A DNA stretch of 64,000 bases from Cristatella mucedo (GCA_009760855.2 WPIO01000147.1:607001-671000), one strand, 5' to 3'. Shown: positions 9,961 through 23,135, numbered from the stretch's first letter. The notes: generated from the sequence alone by a model not told the origin. A program made the numbers and translations.

Positions 9961-11460
9961 ACTCTAAAAAATCTCTTCAGCATAGCAACTGCACAGTCTT
10001 CATAGTATAACAACTTCTCAGTTGCAGAAGATAGATCAATATCTACAAATCCGATCGATTATGATGACCTATTTGCGAAAAGGCAAACCTAGAAAAACAG
10101 GTGGGAGAGTTACACGGTGCGAGCCCGATGAACAAATGAGCAAACTACTTGTCTAGCTCCCTAGTCTGCCAGATCGTTAGCAAGAGGCCACAACCAATGC
10201 TGACACGAACCTGTAACACCAGTTGAGCACCGGGATTGCCATGGCCTATTTGGTCAGATACAGGAACATTGTTTATAGGCCACAGCTTTTGCAAGGCCCG
10301 TCAAGCAGTCGTCCAGGCCAGTGCTTGGCAGGAAATGCAGCCACAAATCGACTGATAAAAACCACAATGAATGGGTCAACCTGTCTCCCCCCTCCAAAGG
10401 CCAGGCAGGTGCTCATGAGTTCGAGCAGCCTGTCGCAACATTTGGAAGTAGCATCGAGGCTCGTGGGACTGTAATAGACTCGCTCCTGGTGAATGCAATC
10501 AAGGCAGCACTGGAGATCGACGGTCCTATTCCTCGGCACGATCGATATAATCATGATTTTCGGTTACCCAACAATGCGACCAGAGATTTAGCTCAAACAT
10601 GCAGATGCCCTGGTCTCGAGAATTAGGGTGCAGGCAAAGTGTCGTAGACTAGTGCAGCCACAGTTTTGAAAAAGTCCAACCACTACATACAATTGCAGGA
10701 CACTATGGTGTGGACTTGGTGATCAGGGGCTCTAGAAGATCGGGACTACCCGGCATATCAAAGATGCCCTTGGCACCAGCCGGTGCACACGAGCACTAGC
10801 CGATATCAGCCGGTCATCAACAACCAATTGGATCAGAGCAAGTGCAATCGACATCACAAGTTATCATAGGCAGTTTCACCCCAGACGCTAAAGCTAAAGC
10901 TGCTCTGGTTAGTTGAGCATGGACAAACGCTCTCTGACTGGCTGGCAAGTTCAAACTGCTGTTGCTGCAGCTACCACCTCACAGCAGATACAAAATGGCA
11001 AAACCATTCCTACAAGGCGCCATGGCGAGCTGAGCCCAATGGAACTGGGCTGAAATGCATGGCTTTGTTCAATTAGCTGCTGTCTGTGCAGCCTTAAACA
11101 TGTAAGCCAGCACTGACCGCTATTGCCTTCAACACCAAAGCACGTAGTTGTAGGTGCACTCGTGTGACCTATCCATTCGGACTGAACGCTTTAGAGGACA
11201 ACATGCAGAAACTCTAGAAATAGCCAGTATAGGCAGAGCTTGGACGTAGAATTAGCAGCGTTTTTAACTCCTTGTGTGTAAAGTATTGATTTTGGAAACC
11301 ACAGAAGGAGAAGGTGTCCTCCCCTTAACTCCATCTAAGTTGCCTTTGGGTCTGTGTTTTTACAGTTTCTAAATGCCATATTTAAGAGACCTTGATTTGT
11401 CCAATACTCCTCATTGCAGTAAGCTCTAAGAGCAGTAGTTTGGCATTTCATTTCCTTGCC

Positions 11461-11658
<198 letters not shown>

Positions 11659-11841
11659 AAAGATCCTAGCCGAGGAGTTAATCTGACTGGGAGCCCTACT
11701 TAAGGCGCAAAAATACACTGGAGCTACAAGCGACTACACTGACAGAAGAAAGAAACTGACGAGTAGGCCGACTAATATGCTGCCTTAACCAGGATTTTAG
11801 GCTGGTATGCAATGTCAAGAAAGCACAAGCGAATTAATGTA

Positions 11842-11962
11842 ATATCTCCATCTGTAACTCCACAAAGTCATAAAGACCATGTGGGTGCTATGCAGGAGAG
11901 TTTTGTATAGAGCACTCACAGCCTAAGCGGCTTTCGGTAGGCATTCGGTAGCCAACAGAATT
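11842..11962 (-). mobile_element. LINE tail B fragment
   Basis: On the minus strand it has GAATGCCTACCGAAAGCCGC, TTAGGCTGTGAGTGCTCTAT, ACAAAACTCTCCTGCATAGC and TTTGTGGAGTTACAGATGG, ending with TAATGTAAT-type sequence at its 3' side. It is one of the best-preserved tail B copies. Confidence 0.8.
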
Positions 11963-12059
11963 AATGAGATAGATGAACCTAAAAATGGCCACCGAAGGTT
12001 GGGTCTGAGAGAATAACAACTGTATCAGTTTCGAAGTGGAGCTTAAATAGCTCAAGTCA

Positions 12060-12265
12060 GACTAGCTGCTTATCTGCAAACAGTAAGACCTTCTATCTAC
12101 CAAAGCGTTGATAAATCATTGAAAGCCATAAACCTTAAACCATTAAGCTGTCTTCACCACTTATCTGTAAAGCCATAAATGTAAACCAAACACCATAAAC
12201 CTAAACCTAAATTCCAGACCACTTATCTGCAGTAAAACCTTAACCCTAAATCTGTCAAACCACTT
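12060..12265. repeat. Degenerate CCATAAACC/ACCACTTATCTG repeats
   Basis: CTTATCTGCA/CTTATCTGTA recurs three times, each followed by AGCCATAAA or TAAAACCTTA-type phrases with AAACCTAAACCTAAA between. The period is irregular, roughly 70-85 bases. There is no coding content. Confidence 0.4.
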
Positions 12266-12435
12266 GGCAGTCACTTAGCAATATAAAAAGCGTTCCACTT
12301 CAAGAGAAGCCAGAAACCAATCCTACGGCTACGAATAGTTACGTTTAACTTAGACTGCCCAGCTGTATTGTAATGGCCATCTCCTAGCAGCTTGTACCTT
12401 GATGCGCTGTGTAGGTTCTCTTTCAGGGTTATACT

Positions 12436-12629
<194 letters not shown>

Positions 12630-14065
12630 TTCAGGACAATTGCTAGCTATCGCACGCATAGCATAAGGTAGGGTCTGCTATACTGCGACTCTGTGGGTTC
12701 TTTTGTTTCAAATCGGTAGGACCCTTTCATGCTGAGTAAGGCTCTAGCCCGGAGCTTAACCTACTTCTAACCGGACCACCATATGCTGCAGCTTTCGACG
12801 CCCAGTTATGGCTGCTACGTGCATTTTAACTTAACACCTAGTTTCCTCTAGTTCCCAGTAAGCTCAGTAATGCCTCTGCCTCGAGGCAGTGTTAGCATTG
12901 AGCCTGAGCACTGTAAAACACGTCTTCACAGATAGAAGACAATTTTAGTTTGAAAATTCTCACGACAACTGCATGCAGATATTGGGTTTATTTGCCGATT
13001 TTGCACGGCTTTTGTCTCCCAACATCTCCTCCTAGAAAGTTAAGTACGAGAATGCACAAGTGCACGTACTATGATCACAACAACTTGTCACGACATCATT
13101 GCCCTACCTAGGTAGTACTGCGTATCAAGCGTTATTTTCCACCAAGTCCTCGCTGCCAACCAGGGTGGTCGGACAAGAATCAGTGTTAGCTGGGTGGCGT
13201 AACCACAAGAGTGTGGCGGTTGAGTCGAAATACTAAAGTGAGGTTTAACAAAAAGCATCTGAAAAAATCTCGCTACTCTTTTTTCAATCAAAATTGTAAA
13301 ACTAAATTATCCTCCTAACTAAAATCATCCGACCATCGCATGCTCAGAAACTCCCATGTCAAACAACACCGAAACTTCTTTTTTTGCAGTCTGCATAAAA
13401 TCATCACCGGAGCTTCATTTAAATGGAGCAACAGGTCAGGACATGGATTTTCCAATAGTCGGGGCTTTGATGAAGCAGCCATTATTCCGAAAGTGGTTTC
13501 GCTAAAGCTGATGATCGGCAATGGATCCAGATATGTTCTCAGCAGGGAGCATGCCGGCTCCTATTTTTGACACGCTCACTGGACAAGCTTTGGACGTGTG
13601 CAATGGCAGCCAGCCACTAGCCAACCACCGTGCAAGCCCAGCCTTCAGGCTGGATGATCACAGCTGACTGCACCGGCTTGCCCCAAGCAGCAGCCAGCAG
13701 TTGCTGGGAGAAGAATGGAGCAGCCAGCACACTCGCTGACCCCTGAAGGAGCCCTGCTTTAGCCGACAGCTGCACTCGGCTGCCGGTCGCCTGCGCCCAG
13801 CCGGACCGACAACTTGCAGGCTAGTAAAGGCCCGACCCATCAGGCTGTATTCAGCCGGGCCGAGGGACACCTGAAGCGTGTCTAATTTCTTCGGCTTAGG
13901 TAAATTGTCCGAGGTGCTGGCAAGCAGGCTGACTCAGAGGTGTGACTCAGTGCTTTCAATAGGCCTGCTGCTACTGCTGCAGCTGCTGTTACAGATGGTG
14001 CCTGAGCCCCTACATTGACAGTCTTTCACGTGAAGTAGCTACCGAAGAAGAAGCTTTCTGCAGCT

Positions 14066-14092
14066 GCCTCTGCTGCTGCTGCTGCTGCTGCC
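14066..14092. repeat. (CTG)n microsatellite, about 7 copies
   Basis: CTGCTGCTG repeats within a generally CTG-rich stretch (13970-14095). Confidence 0.9.
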
Positions 14093-14194
14093 ACTACACT
14101 GCTCTATGTGCAGAAGCAGTCCACAGAGGAGGATGCAACGGCCAAGCTCTGTTGGCAACAGCGCACCTGTTCCTCACAGCATTTGCTGGTTCGT

Positions 14195-14350
14195 GTGATT
14201 TTTCCTCTGTGTGCTTATGCGTAATGACACTGCGCATGCCACCACTGACCATATTTTGCATGCTCACACTGTGCATGCTACCACTAACCATACGGTCATG
14301 CTTCCTTTACAGGATCGTAGAAAGTGATAAAAATTCTACAAGGGCCCTAT
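14195..14350 (+). mobile_element. LINE 3' untranslated fragment, tail type A
   Basis: TGTGTGCTTATGCGTAATGA, CACTGTGCATGCTACCACTA and GTCATGCTTCCTTTACAGG are the phrases that precede tail A elsewhere. The tail itself is decayed (GTAGAAAGTGATAAAAATTC). Confidence 0.6.
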
Positions 14351-15547
14351 GCCAAAGTATTAAGATCATCCTTAGCCGGCCGCCTATCCCCAGCTCTGCC
14401 CGAGCTAGAATCGGCCTTGCCAGTTGGAGTGTCAAAGCCGCGTGACCAAAACCACTTGTCCTGTTGCCTGGTCTGAGAGGCCACCTCAAACCCCGAGCTG
14501 TCGGCGATGACATCAGCCAGGCCTGCTCCCAGAGGCTGCTTATCGACCACAACACGGAGAGCTAAACCAGCTTGGACACAGTCTAAGCAAACATGGCAGC
14601 TCTTGACGAGCAAACGTGCGATGGTGCGTAGAAGCACGCCAGAGAAGTGCAGGCTTGCTGAGTCATGCATTTGTATCACACCCTTTCGTATATCGGCTAC
14701 TCACGACACCAGTCATCCATCCCCCCCTAGCGTCGGACAACATCGTCCCACGTGGTGTCTCTTTGGTTCTCTCGCCCTATCTCAAATGCACAGAGGCTCG
14801 CAAGATAATGAATTTAGAACAGGAGCTTCTGGCACCGGAAGAAGGGAATTTTCTCGAGCCGACCCTGGCAGCATGACCCTGGAGTTGCATGATGCAAAGC
14901 GATCCCTCTCCCCCCCCCCAATTAGTGCTTCCACTGACAGTGTTCTGTGGGCTCTACTTCCAGTCACTGCTTCCAGTGGCGTGTGAGCATCACCGGCCAC
15001 CGAGGTAGTGCAGTTAAGGGGCAAACACCTCAGCAGTACCGACGACAGAGTGCAATAGTCGTAACTTCACTTGAAGTGCCACTTATTTGATTCGACGTGA
15101 TCGTCAACTTTTGGGCATAGGTGAATAGCCCCCTACGTTGATTTCCCTTTTTGATCTCCGACAAAAGAAGTGGTGACTGGCACTGGCATAAACGATTAAT
15201 CCATTGCTGCTGCTGTTTTTTAATTCCCATGAATGCTCTTTCGCCTTCAGTCTGCTACAGAACTAAATAAATCAGTCCATTGTACAGGTTAGCTTGGGCA
15301 ATGTATAAACCTACAAATATGATTTGTCTATACGGGCAGTCGATCTCTTACTCACTTTCAGCATTTCAAACTGCTATTGCAGCAGGTCACATTAATAACA
15401 CTGGGATTCCAAAAGGTACAATCGATACAACTTCGTCGATTCGGTAGTTGCAATGGCAAGAGTCCTCACAGTACAATCAATGTTACTTCATTGAGGTGAT
15501 ACTGGCAAAGGCATAGCCAGTATTTGATATGGAGACACATTTGGGTA

Positions 15548-15588
15548 TGTGCCACACCCCTAAACATCAAGTTTAGGGGTGTGGCACA
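15548..15588. repeat. Perfect 18-bp inverted repeat, 5-base loop
   Basis: The arms 15548-15565 and 15571-15588 (TGTGCCACACCCCTAAAC and its complement) surround ATCAA. There is no T-run or coding context. It is one of three perfect hairpins of similar size in this window. Confidence 0.95.
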
Positions 15589-15995
15589 AGTTCCATGACA
15601 TTTCTTAGAAATCTGTTGTGAATACCTCTCAGGCTTTCCAAAAAAAACGTAATGTTTACTGGAATTTGTAGTGATCAATATCAATAGCTACCAGCTACCC
15701 TCTTCGAAGATTTTGGGCAGCCTTTAGCTGCATGCCAAAGTATAAAAACCGAAAGCCACTTTGACCCACTAAAAAAAAATCTCCACATCCATTTGAACAA
15801 CTTGATACAGCTCGAAAAAGGCAGCTGTTCGAATGGCCTCTTTAAACCTGGAAAAAGAATTACCTATTTAGGAGCACTGATTTTTGTAATGACCCTGCAC
15901 GAGCTTGCTGAAGGTGCATCAGTCAAGCAGCCTTTCAAGCCCAGTCTAAGAAAACTGGCAGCCTCATCTGGGGCAGACTGCTTGACAATGATAAG

Positions 15996-16117
15996 CCTCT
16001 GGTTTGTCCCAGGGTTAAGGCGCTAACCTTTAACGACCGAAGTCGGGTGCCCAAGTCCTATGTAAAGCACCTGGATAGAGATTGAGTTCTCTGAGGCTGC
16101 TTTGTAAATAAATTATA
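15996..16117 (+). mobile_element. SINE family 1
   Basis: The head reads GGTTTGTCCCAGGGTTAAGG, then CGACCGAAGTCGGGTGCCC; the tail reads TAAAGCACCTGGATAGAGAT, TGAGTTCTCTGAGGCTGC and AAATAAATTATA. The A box is recognisable; the B box is decayed. Confidence 0.65.
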
Positions 16118-16684
16118 TTTTTTTTAATTTTATTGGGAGCCTTTGTTGAACTTGATTTGTGATTGTTTTTAACATCCTCAATATTTAAACTTCTCTCCCT
16201 GAATCCTGGTACTCCTCCCCTCCCCCAGTTCAGAAGGGCTGCACAGCTTTCATGGAGTTGTAGCTAAAGGCTCGATAGATATACTGCTCATATGGCCTCG
16301 CTTTCCATGCCGGAGCAAGCAGGAACAGCCGGGTGGAATGCTCTATCCCGGGTGGCAACTGGCTATGGTTAGTACTCACAGGTAGGAGCTGTTTAGCAGC
16401 CTGCACGACCTACCATGGAGTAGAGCTGTCTAGCAAACTCTTCGGCTCGACTGCTGCCTTAAAAGATCGACTTGATACAAGAGCACTGGGGAGGCGAAGC
16501 ACATAGTGCCTTGTCAGTGTCTTTGTATGCCTGGAGATATTCTCTAGGGACTGAACGTGAAGCATCTCGTCAAAGACGCACGGCACACAGTCCGTTTTAT
16601 GGCAGGGCCTTGTCTGTCGCTCCTTTATACGAGAGACGAGACTGTGCATCCATCTAAAGTGAATGTTCCCATGAATCTTAGCAA

Positions 16685-16686
<2 letters not shown>

Positions 16687-16739
<53 letters not shown>
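16687..16739. repeat. (AG)n microsatellite
   Basis: About 26 uninterrupted AG repeats. Confidence 0.97.
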
Positions 16740-16742
<3 letters not shown>

Positions 16743-17109
16743 TAATGAGGATGCTCTGCCAAGTGAGGCATCGTGGCTACTGTGTAGTATCACACAGCAT
16801 TCCTTAACTGGGCACTAATTAGCTTTATGCACCTTTTAAGTTTTTGAAATATCGCGTATGTCCCACGACCAAATGCATACCTTGATGGCTTACTTCCGTA
16901 AGTCCATAGGGCAACCTGCTTGCCTAGCCTATGAAGCAGCACAAAAACTGAGGGCGCATGTTTTACACTATAGACGAAATGTGCCATTATTTGGTGGCAA
17001 GACACGTGGAGATGTAACAGTAAATAAAAGGAAAGAATATTAGTGAAGGAGTATTGAGGGGCGTGCCAATTTGCAGCAGTTGGGGGGACAAAAGTATCAA
17101 CACATTTAC

Positions 17110-17111
<2 letters not shown>

Positions 17112-17154
<43 letters not shown>
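17112..17154. repeat. (TA)n microsatellite
   Basis: About 21 TA repeats, starting 75 bases before the large pyrimidine tract. Confidence 0.96.
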
Positions 17155-17158
<4 letters not shown>

Positions 17159-17227
17159 GACATAGAAGTGTTCTCTCTGTGCTTGTCCCCTTGCCTCTGA
17201 CCTTCTACCTACCTAACTCTCTCAGTA

Positions 17228-17377
<150 letters not shown>

Positions 17378-17524
17378 CCTCAGCTTATTCTTCTGTCTGG
17401 TTCTCTACCCCTTTTCTATGTCTCTCTATCTCTCCTGCGCTCTCTTTTTCTGTCTCACTGCCTGTCAGTTTATTCGTCTGTCAGTCTTGTCAATCCATTG
17501 GTCGCTTTCAGTGTCCCTTGCTAC

Positions 17525-17527
<3 letters not shown>

Positions 17528-17606
<79 letters not shown>
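17528..17606. repeat. (TC)n microsatellite
   Basis: About 39 TC units. The pyrimidine bias of the whole 17160-17830 stretch opens three + frames at once, giving serine/leucine-rich pseudo-proteins. Confidence 0.97.
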
Positions 17607-17612
<6 letters not shown>

Positions 17613-17619
17613 CTCTCTG

Positions 17620-17738
17620 CCAGTCTGTTTATTCATCGGTCTGTCTGCCTATCCATTTGTCTCTTGGTCTATCTGTCTGTCTATTCATTTGTCTCTTGGT
17701 CTATCTGTCTGTCTATCCATTTGTCTCTTGGTCTATCT

Positions 17739-17772
<34 letters not shown>

Positions 17773-17782
17773 TTGTCTGACA
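17620..17782. repeat. TGTC-derived 32-bp tandem repeat
   Basis: CCATTTGTCTCTTGG and CTATCTGTCTGTCTA form a 32-bp unit repeated three times (about 17652, 17684, 17716), ending in pure TGTC. It is a higher-order repeat grown from a tetranucleotide. Confidence 0.85.
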
Positions 17783-18130
17783 ATCACTGCATATGAATGC
17801 GTATCTTCTCACTCATCCTCTTCCTCTGACTGAGCCGCTTCCTTGAGACGACATTTTGATATTTGAACAAGCCAGCAAGTAAGCCATAATCAGCTTTGAT
17901 TATTGGTCCTACAGAAAATAATAGTCTAGCTTGAAGAGTAATAGAAATGTATGACACGAAGACTGGATCTGCCCCGAGTCAGTGCCACAATCAGCAGCTG
18001 AGCATAGCACCAGATGAAGACTGCAAATAAACTGAGACAAAATATCAGCAGGCTAAAATCAGAAAATACAATTACAAAATTATCCTATTTAGCACTAATG
18101 CTTGCAGGCTTATACCTAATAATCATGCCG

Positions 18131-18255
18131 AGATGGTTTGGCCCAGTGGACAAGGTGCTCGCCCTGCCCAAGATCTTGAGCTCGAGCCCCGTGGCATATG
18201 TAAAGCACCTGAATAGAGAGTAAGTTCTCTTAGGGCACTAAAAAAATGAATTGTA
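18131..18255 (+). mobile_element. SINE family 1, reference copy
   Basis: The A box TTGGCCCAGTGGACAAGG, spacer, and B box GAGCTCGAGCCCC form a tRNA-like head. It is followed by CATATGTAAAGCACCTGAAT, AGAGAGTAAGTTCTCTTAGG and AAATGAATTG. The tail from AAAGCACCTG on resembles the LINE tail A of this genome, so the SINE may borrow the LINE's machinery. Confidence 0.8.
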
Positions 18256-18502
18256 TTCATTTGTTTTTATTTAACAAAATAAATTGCAGAGGTATTATAT
18301 TAACCAAGTGCTCAGCAGGATGCGAAGACAAAATATAAAACTGTGTTTGCTGCTTATTTGCTTCCACCCATTATTTAGCTTCGAGCGAACAAGCATAGAG
18401 AACATTACTTTGCAACTCAAACAATCAGTATTTGACTCGGCGATCTAGGAGAATCGATGGAATCTAGCACCACCTGATGTGTCGATGCATGTGACTGACA
18501 AG

Positions 18503-18504
<2 letters not shown>

Positions 18505-18549
<45 letters not shown>

Positions 18550-18660
18550 GGAGAAGAGAGACACACCCACGTGCGCGCACGCACGTGCACCCACACATGC
18601 GTGCGCGCACATGCGCACACTCACTAGCACACACATACACACACACACACATAGATATAT
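18505..18660. repeat. (AC)n and degenerate ACGC repeats
   Basis: A pure AC run at 18505-18547, then AC/GC-mixed repeats to about 18655, then a short TATA stretch. Confidence 0.93.
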
Positions 18661-19253
18661 ATATACCCACACAGACATATTAGAATAGACTGCTCCAGCC
18701 ATTGACTCAGGTGCCATATGTTTCCATGTGTCAGCAGACACTGGCTGTCAGCAGTCACGACAAGCTCCATTAGCTGCCCAGCAGGGAATCTCGAGAATAA
18801 CACTCACAGAGATGAGTCCTATGATCCTTTTGCACGGGCAAGAGTCGAGTATGCACACATCAAGTGCGATCCATCACAGCCAAATTCACGAGTCCACAAT
18901 ACAAAATACTGAACACTTTGCACTAGTTCGACTGGAGGGTGAGAGTAGGTGCTCACATGCATGCTGCAATTCAGTCGACACAAACAAAGAGAATGCCGGA
19001 GCCGAGTTCACGGTGGGGCAGCGCTGAGCAACGAGAGCAGCGAAGATGCAATCCGAGTAACAAGCGTGGCCAACTCCAAGCTGCCTTCGGTCGGCATTGT
19101 CTGATGCTGGCTTGAGCCTCGATGTCACCCACGCATGCAAAAGCACGACCGATCATGTGGCACCACTCATGAGGTCGCAGCGGAGGACCTGAGGGAGAGA
19201 GACGGCAAGAGGGGCAGAGAAGCAGGAGAGAGACAGAGAGAGCAGGCTCCTAC

Positions 19254-19376
19254 CTCGGGTTCGCCACTACTCAGGTTGGTCTGTATGAGGATCTTGCCTA
19301 GGCGTACATCCTTGCAGACTTCACACAGAGCCGGCTCCATGCACTCGCCGGCTCGCAATATCGACACGCCGCAGAT
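19254..19376 (-). CDS. UCKL1: UCKL1 exon 11: SILRAGE motif
   Basis: This exon encodes residues 357-397, with 41 codons in phase 0. [17 protein letters not shown] and [15 protein letters not shown] are the phosphoribosyltransferase segment in which RAGE contacts PRPP pyrophosphate in active UPRT enzymes. The acceptor is TGCTTGTAG and the donor GAG|GTAGGA. Confidence 0.97.
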
Positions 19377-21394
19377 CTACAAGCAGCAACGAAGTGGAGG
19401 TTCGAGCGACAGGACCAAACCCGAGCTCACCAAAACTCAGCGGGCTGAGCCTCATATCACATCAGCAGCAGACGAGGAGTCAGGAGCAGACGAGGCTGTG
19501 TCGGAAGTGGCTGCTGCTTCGTAGGCAGCCTAGCTGGCACGACAGGGCAACACCACTGTCGCCTCCTTGACTGGCACAACTGTAAAGTCACGACTGATTT
19601 CTCTCTCACTAGTGCTTGCCAATGGCCAGGGAAGTTGCTGTAGAAATTGATGGCGTTTGGTGAGCAGCCACTGGCTATATGCCTATGTGCCTACCTGGCC
19701 TGGCTTACAAGTGTCAGGAACAACAGCTGTGTTGAGATGCTACCACGCATCGCATCGAGAAAAGAACACGAGACATGCACGCACACGAACTAGTAAAAGC
19801 TTAGCTACAAAAAAGAAAGAAAGGAAGGCCAAATTATTTCACTAGCCTGCTGGGTGAGTGAGGTCCACGGGTAGCATCACCAGCTCTCGACCGAAGTATA
19901 TGACATTATCATCTGATGCACAGCTTTGCAATTAAAATGAAGCTCAATCAAAATCTGGCACGGCCATTAGATTTCGTTATATTAAATATAAACTCGATCA
20001 AATAATGGACTAAGCTAAATATGTATGTATAAGCCGTTATGCTGTATAGCGATCCCTCGGTACGTTGATCTGGTCCCCATGTACGAGCATAATTTTATTT
20101 ACACTTCATATGACATCCACTTTAGGCGTAAATGCCATAACTAACACTATTAACTCGCCACTCGAAGAAAGATTTTCAATTGTGAAAACGTGTGGGTGTC
20201 AATGCACCTGCGTGCACAGCATGTGTGCATCATGCATACGCAGGCACGAGTAAGTGGACCTAACCAGTTCGGCGCACCGTCAATTAGGCACAGCATAGAA
20301 TAATGCCGGTGTCTCAAAGAAGTGGCTGCAGTGACCACTGGGTAGAGGTCAGCATCCTGAGCAGTCAGCTGTCAGCTATAAAACCAGCTTTAGCTTAAGT
20401 TTAAGATTCATTCACAGTAGAGCAGGTATCGGATTATAACAGAGCAGATAGCAAACAATTAGTGACCTACGAAGTAAATAACAAGAGGCTCTGCCTCAAC
20501 TTCCATCGGCACAGCTCAGGCTCTGCGGTCACCTAGTACTGCTGCTATCGCCATAGTGGCCAGGGCAAGCAGTGATACCCTATAACCGATAGTAGAGTTG
20601 AGTAGGAGATCTACTAATAATAATATGAATATGCTTTATTCTGTAGATGCTAGCACTGAATAGTTTCCTTCTCACTGAACACAGCCCTGCATTATCAGCG
20701 CGTGTCTTGCTTGCACGAGCAATGCAGTGCATTACAGTGCTGTTAAGCCCCGAGCTGTAGATACAAGCACAACCTTTGGCCCCAGAAAACACAATCTTTG
20801 GCCCCAGAAAATGCATCAGCATCCCTCATTGCAGCACTGGCTATCCATCAAATACACAATCGCAACTAAGTGAGATTAATATAGCCGTGTTGATAGCTAG
20901 GATTAGGCAATTAAAGTCATGCAACCACTGCACCATGAGTGAGTCATGAGGGCATAGGCTGGCAGGCCAGAGGGGGAGCAATGGCTACCTACAGCCTGCG
21001 AGCGAAAGTCGAATATGATGCACAGATCCGTAAATTTTTTATCTGCAGATACGTATGTTGCTTCCGGTTTACTTTCGGATAAGACTTGGTCTCATAATCA
21101 TTTTTGGTGCTTTCTTTTACGTCAAAACCATTAAAACTTCGTTCTGCATTAATATCAAGTTTGTCATTTGAAAGGCACTGCGAAACAAAAATCTATTTCT
21201 TTACTGATGTGCTTGGTTTTCTGCACTTTGGCCTCAACAGCAGCAGCCACCACAGTTAGCTTATTTGCATAGCCTAACTAGGAGGCATGGTTACAACATC
21301 AAAAAGGGCACGAACCTCCTATCGATAGGTCGGTGGCAGGTTGTCTATTTCGCAAAGCCCATCGCTAGTCATTGTTGCTTCAAACAGCATATCA

Positions 21395-21398
<4 letters not shown>

Positions 21399-21428
<30 letters not shown>
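21399..21428. repeat. (TA)n at a SINE 3' end
   Basis: About 15 TA repeats directly abut the 3' end of the minus-strand SINE at 21429. The repeat may have served as the insertion site or grown from the tail. Confidence 0.9.
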
Positions 21429-21435
<7 letters not shown>

Positions 21436-21555
21436 TGTATAGCGCCCCAAGAGACCTTAATCTCTATTCAGGCGCTTCACATATGCCTACGACCTCGGCC
21501 TGACCTCGGTCGAGGGCGTGCACCTTAACCACCGGACCAAACCAGCTCGGCCATC
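21429..21555 (-). mobile_element. SINE family 1, complete
   Basis: On the minus strand: CTGGTTTGGTCCGGTGGTTA (A box), GACCGAGGTCAGGCCGAGG in place of the B box, then CATATGTGAAGCGCCTGAAT, AGAGATTAAGGTCTCTTGGG and GCGCTATACAAATAAATT. Head and tail are both present. Confidence 0.8.
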
Positions 21556-22247
21556 TCAGGTCAGGATAGCAGAGTCCAGTCCAAATGCACCCTGGGAAAT
21601 GGATGACCTGCTGCCTGGGGAGATGTGCAGAATCTGTCCACTGGGCGGGAGAAGGCTGAAGCTGAACCGAGCGTTCAGCCTAGCCCCCCCCCCCAGCCCC
21701 ATGCTGTCAGCCTGGCAGCTGCCAGTGCTGAGAGACTATAGAGGTGTTTATACCAAAAAAAAATGTACGACCAGAGTATCTGCCTTAGGCAGTTGGCAGC
21801 ACGATTGATTGCAGTAACAGTCTATCTGTTCGGGCCACAGTTAACTACAATCCAAGCCGCTGGATAAGTAAAGCGCAATATAATACTGCACGACGCACGG
21901 CATCATTCAACCCCGAGACCCGGAGCAGCTAACCGAAGCTGCAGCTGCTGCCTTTACAGCTGCCTGGTCGCTTTCCAGGGTCTCAATAGGCACAAACCAG
22001 ATACCTGACAGAAAAGTGGATGAGATCGAGAAAGCAACGACAGAAGAACTGATGAGATATATAGTAAAAATGGAGAGGGCAGAAGAAAAGAGAGTGGATG
22101 CAAGAACAGGGAGAGACAAAGACTGGAGGAAGAGAAGTCACAAAGGAAAAGGAATAGTTAGTGACACAGAAACAAATCAAGAGAAAGACCAGCAGAGAGA
22201 CAGAGACAACGAGAACGACAGAGACATAGAGGCCAACACATTGAGAG

Positions 22248-22300
22248 AGTGAGAGAGAGAGAAAGAGGAGAGAGAGAAAGAGGAGGGAGAGAGCGTGAGC
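22248..22300. repeat. GA-rich purine tract
   Basis: GAGAGA/GAAAGAGGA repeats within a longer purine-rich region (22010-22400) that opens long + frames by composition alone. Confidence 0.8.
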
Positions 22301-23135
22301 CAGGGAGACTGACAATCACAGTACCAGACATATTTAGACGAAAAGAGACAAGGTACAGAAAGACAGGAGACAGCTGCAGAGACATGCCGGGAGAGACTGG
22401 GAAATAGGTTAAGTGGTCGAAACCTGCAAGGGGCATAACCTTTGACATTATCAGGCCGACCAATCATAGTGGAGGCTAATGGGCAGCCGTGCCTGGCAGC
22501 CAGCTGTTCGAGGTAACCGATCAGGGAGGGGAGGGGCAGCAGTGGCTCCTCCTTTTCTCCTCTTTCCAGCAGTTTCTTATACCACTGCCAGTGGCACGCG
22601 TATGGAAACGATCGCTCTACTTTCTTTCGAGAGAAAAGTACAGTAAAAAGAGCCCTGCTGTTTTCTGGCCCCCCCCCCCCCCGACCATGTACTCCCTTTT
22701 CTACTCATCACCTGAATGGAGTGCTGCTATCGATCATGGTGGGTGGGGCATCGCTTGATGGCTGGCTTGCCTGTGGTATCAACACCTCAGCCAATGCTAC
22801 TCAACTGAACCACCAGAAAAAGCAAGAAAAGCAAGCAAACAAGTCGCCTGCAACAGCTGCGTGTGAGCCCAGAGCTCAGATCTTGGCTCAGCCACCTTCC
22901 AGAGTAGAGGAGCAGCCAGCAAATGAACATGAACGCTCGGCTGCGGCAGCCGTTCCGTTCCGCTCTCAGCTCGGCGATCCGTTCTCCGATCTCGGCGATC
23001 CGATCCGAGGATGTGATGCTCCTCGTCCCAGCAGCCTCACTGAGCCCGCTGGGCGAGAGCTTCCAGCCGCTCTGCCGACCTGAGCTGGAGGCGCTGTGCT
23101 GCTGCTGCCTCTACTTCGCACCAGCAGCTCCCAAC

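Noticed and set aside
14507-14986. 159-codon + frame
   Set aside because: No recognisable motifs and equally long frames overlap on the other strand; it lies in an intron.
22016-22252. 78-codon charged + frame as a small gene
   Set aside because: Glutamate/arginine/lysine content follows from the purine bias of the stretch; no homology recognised.
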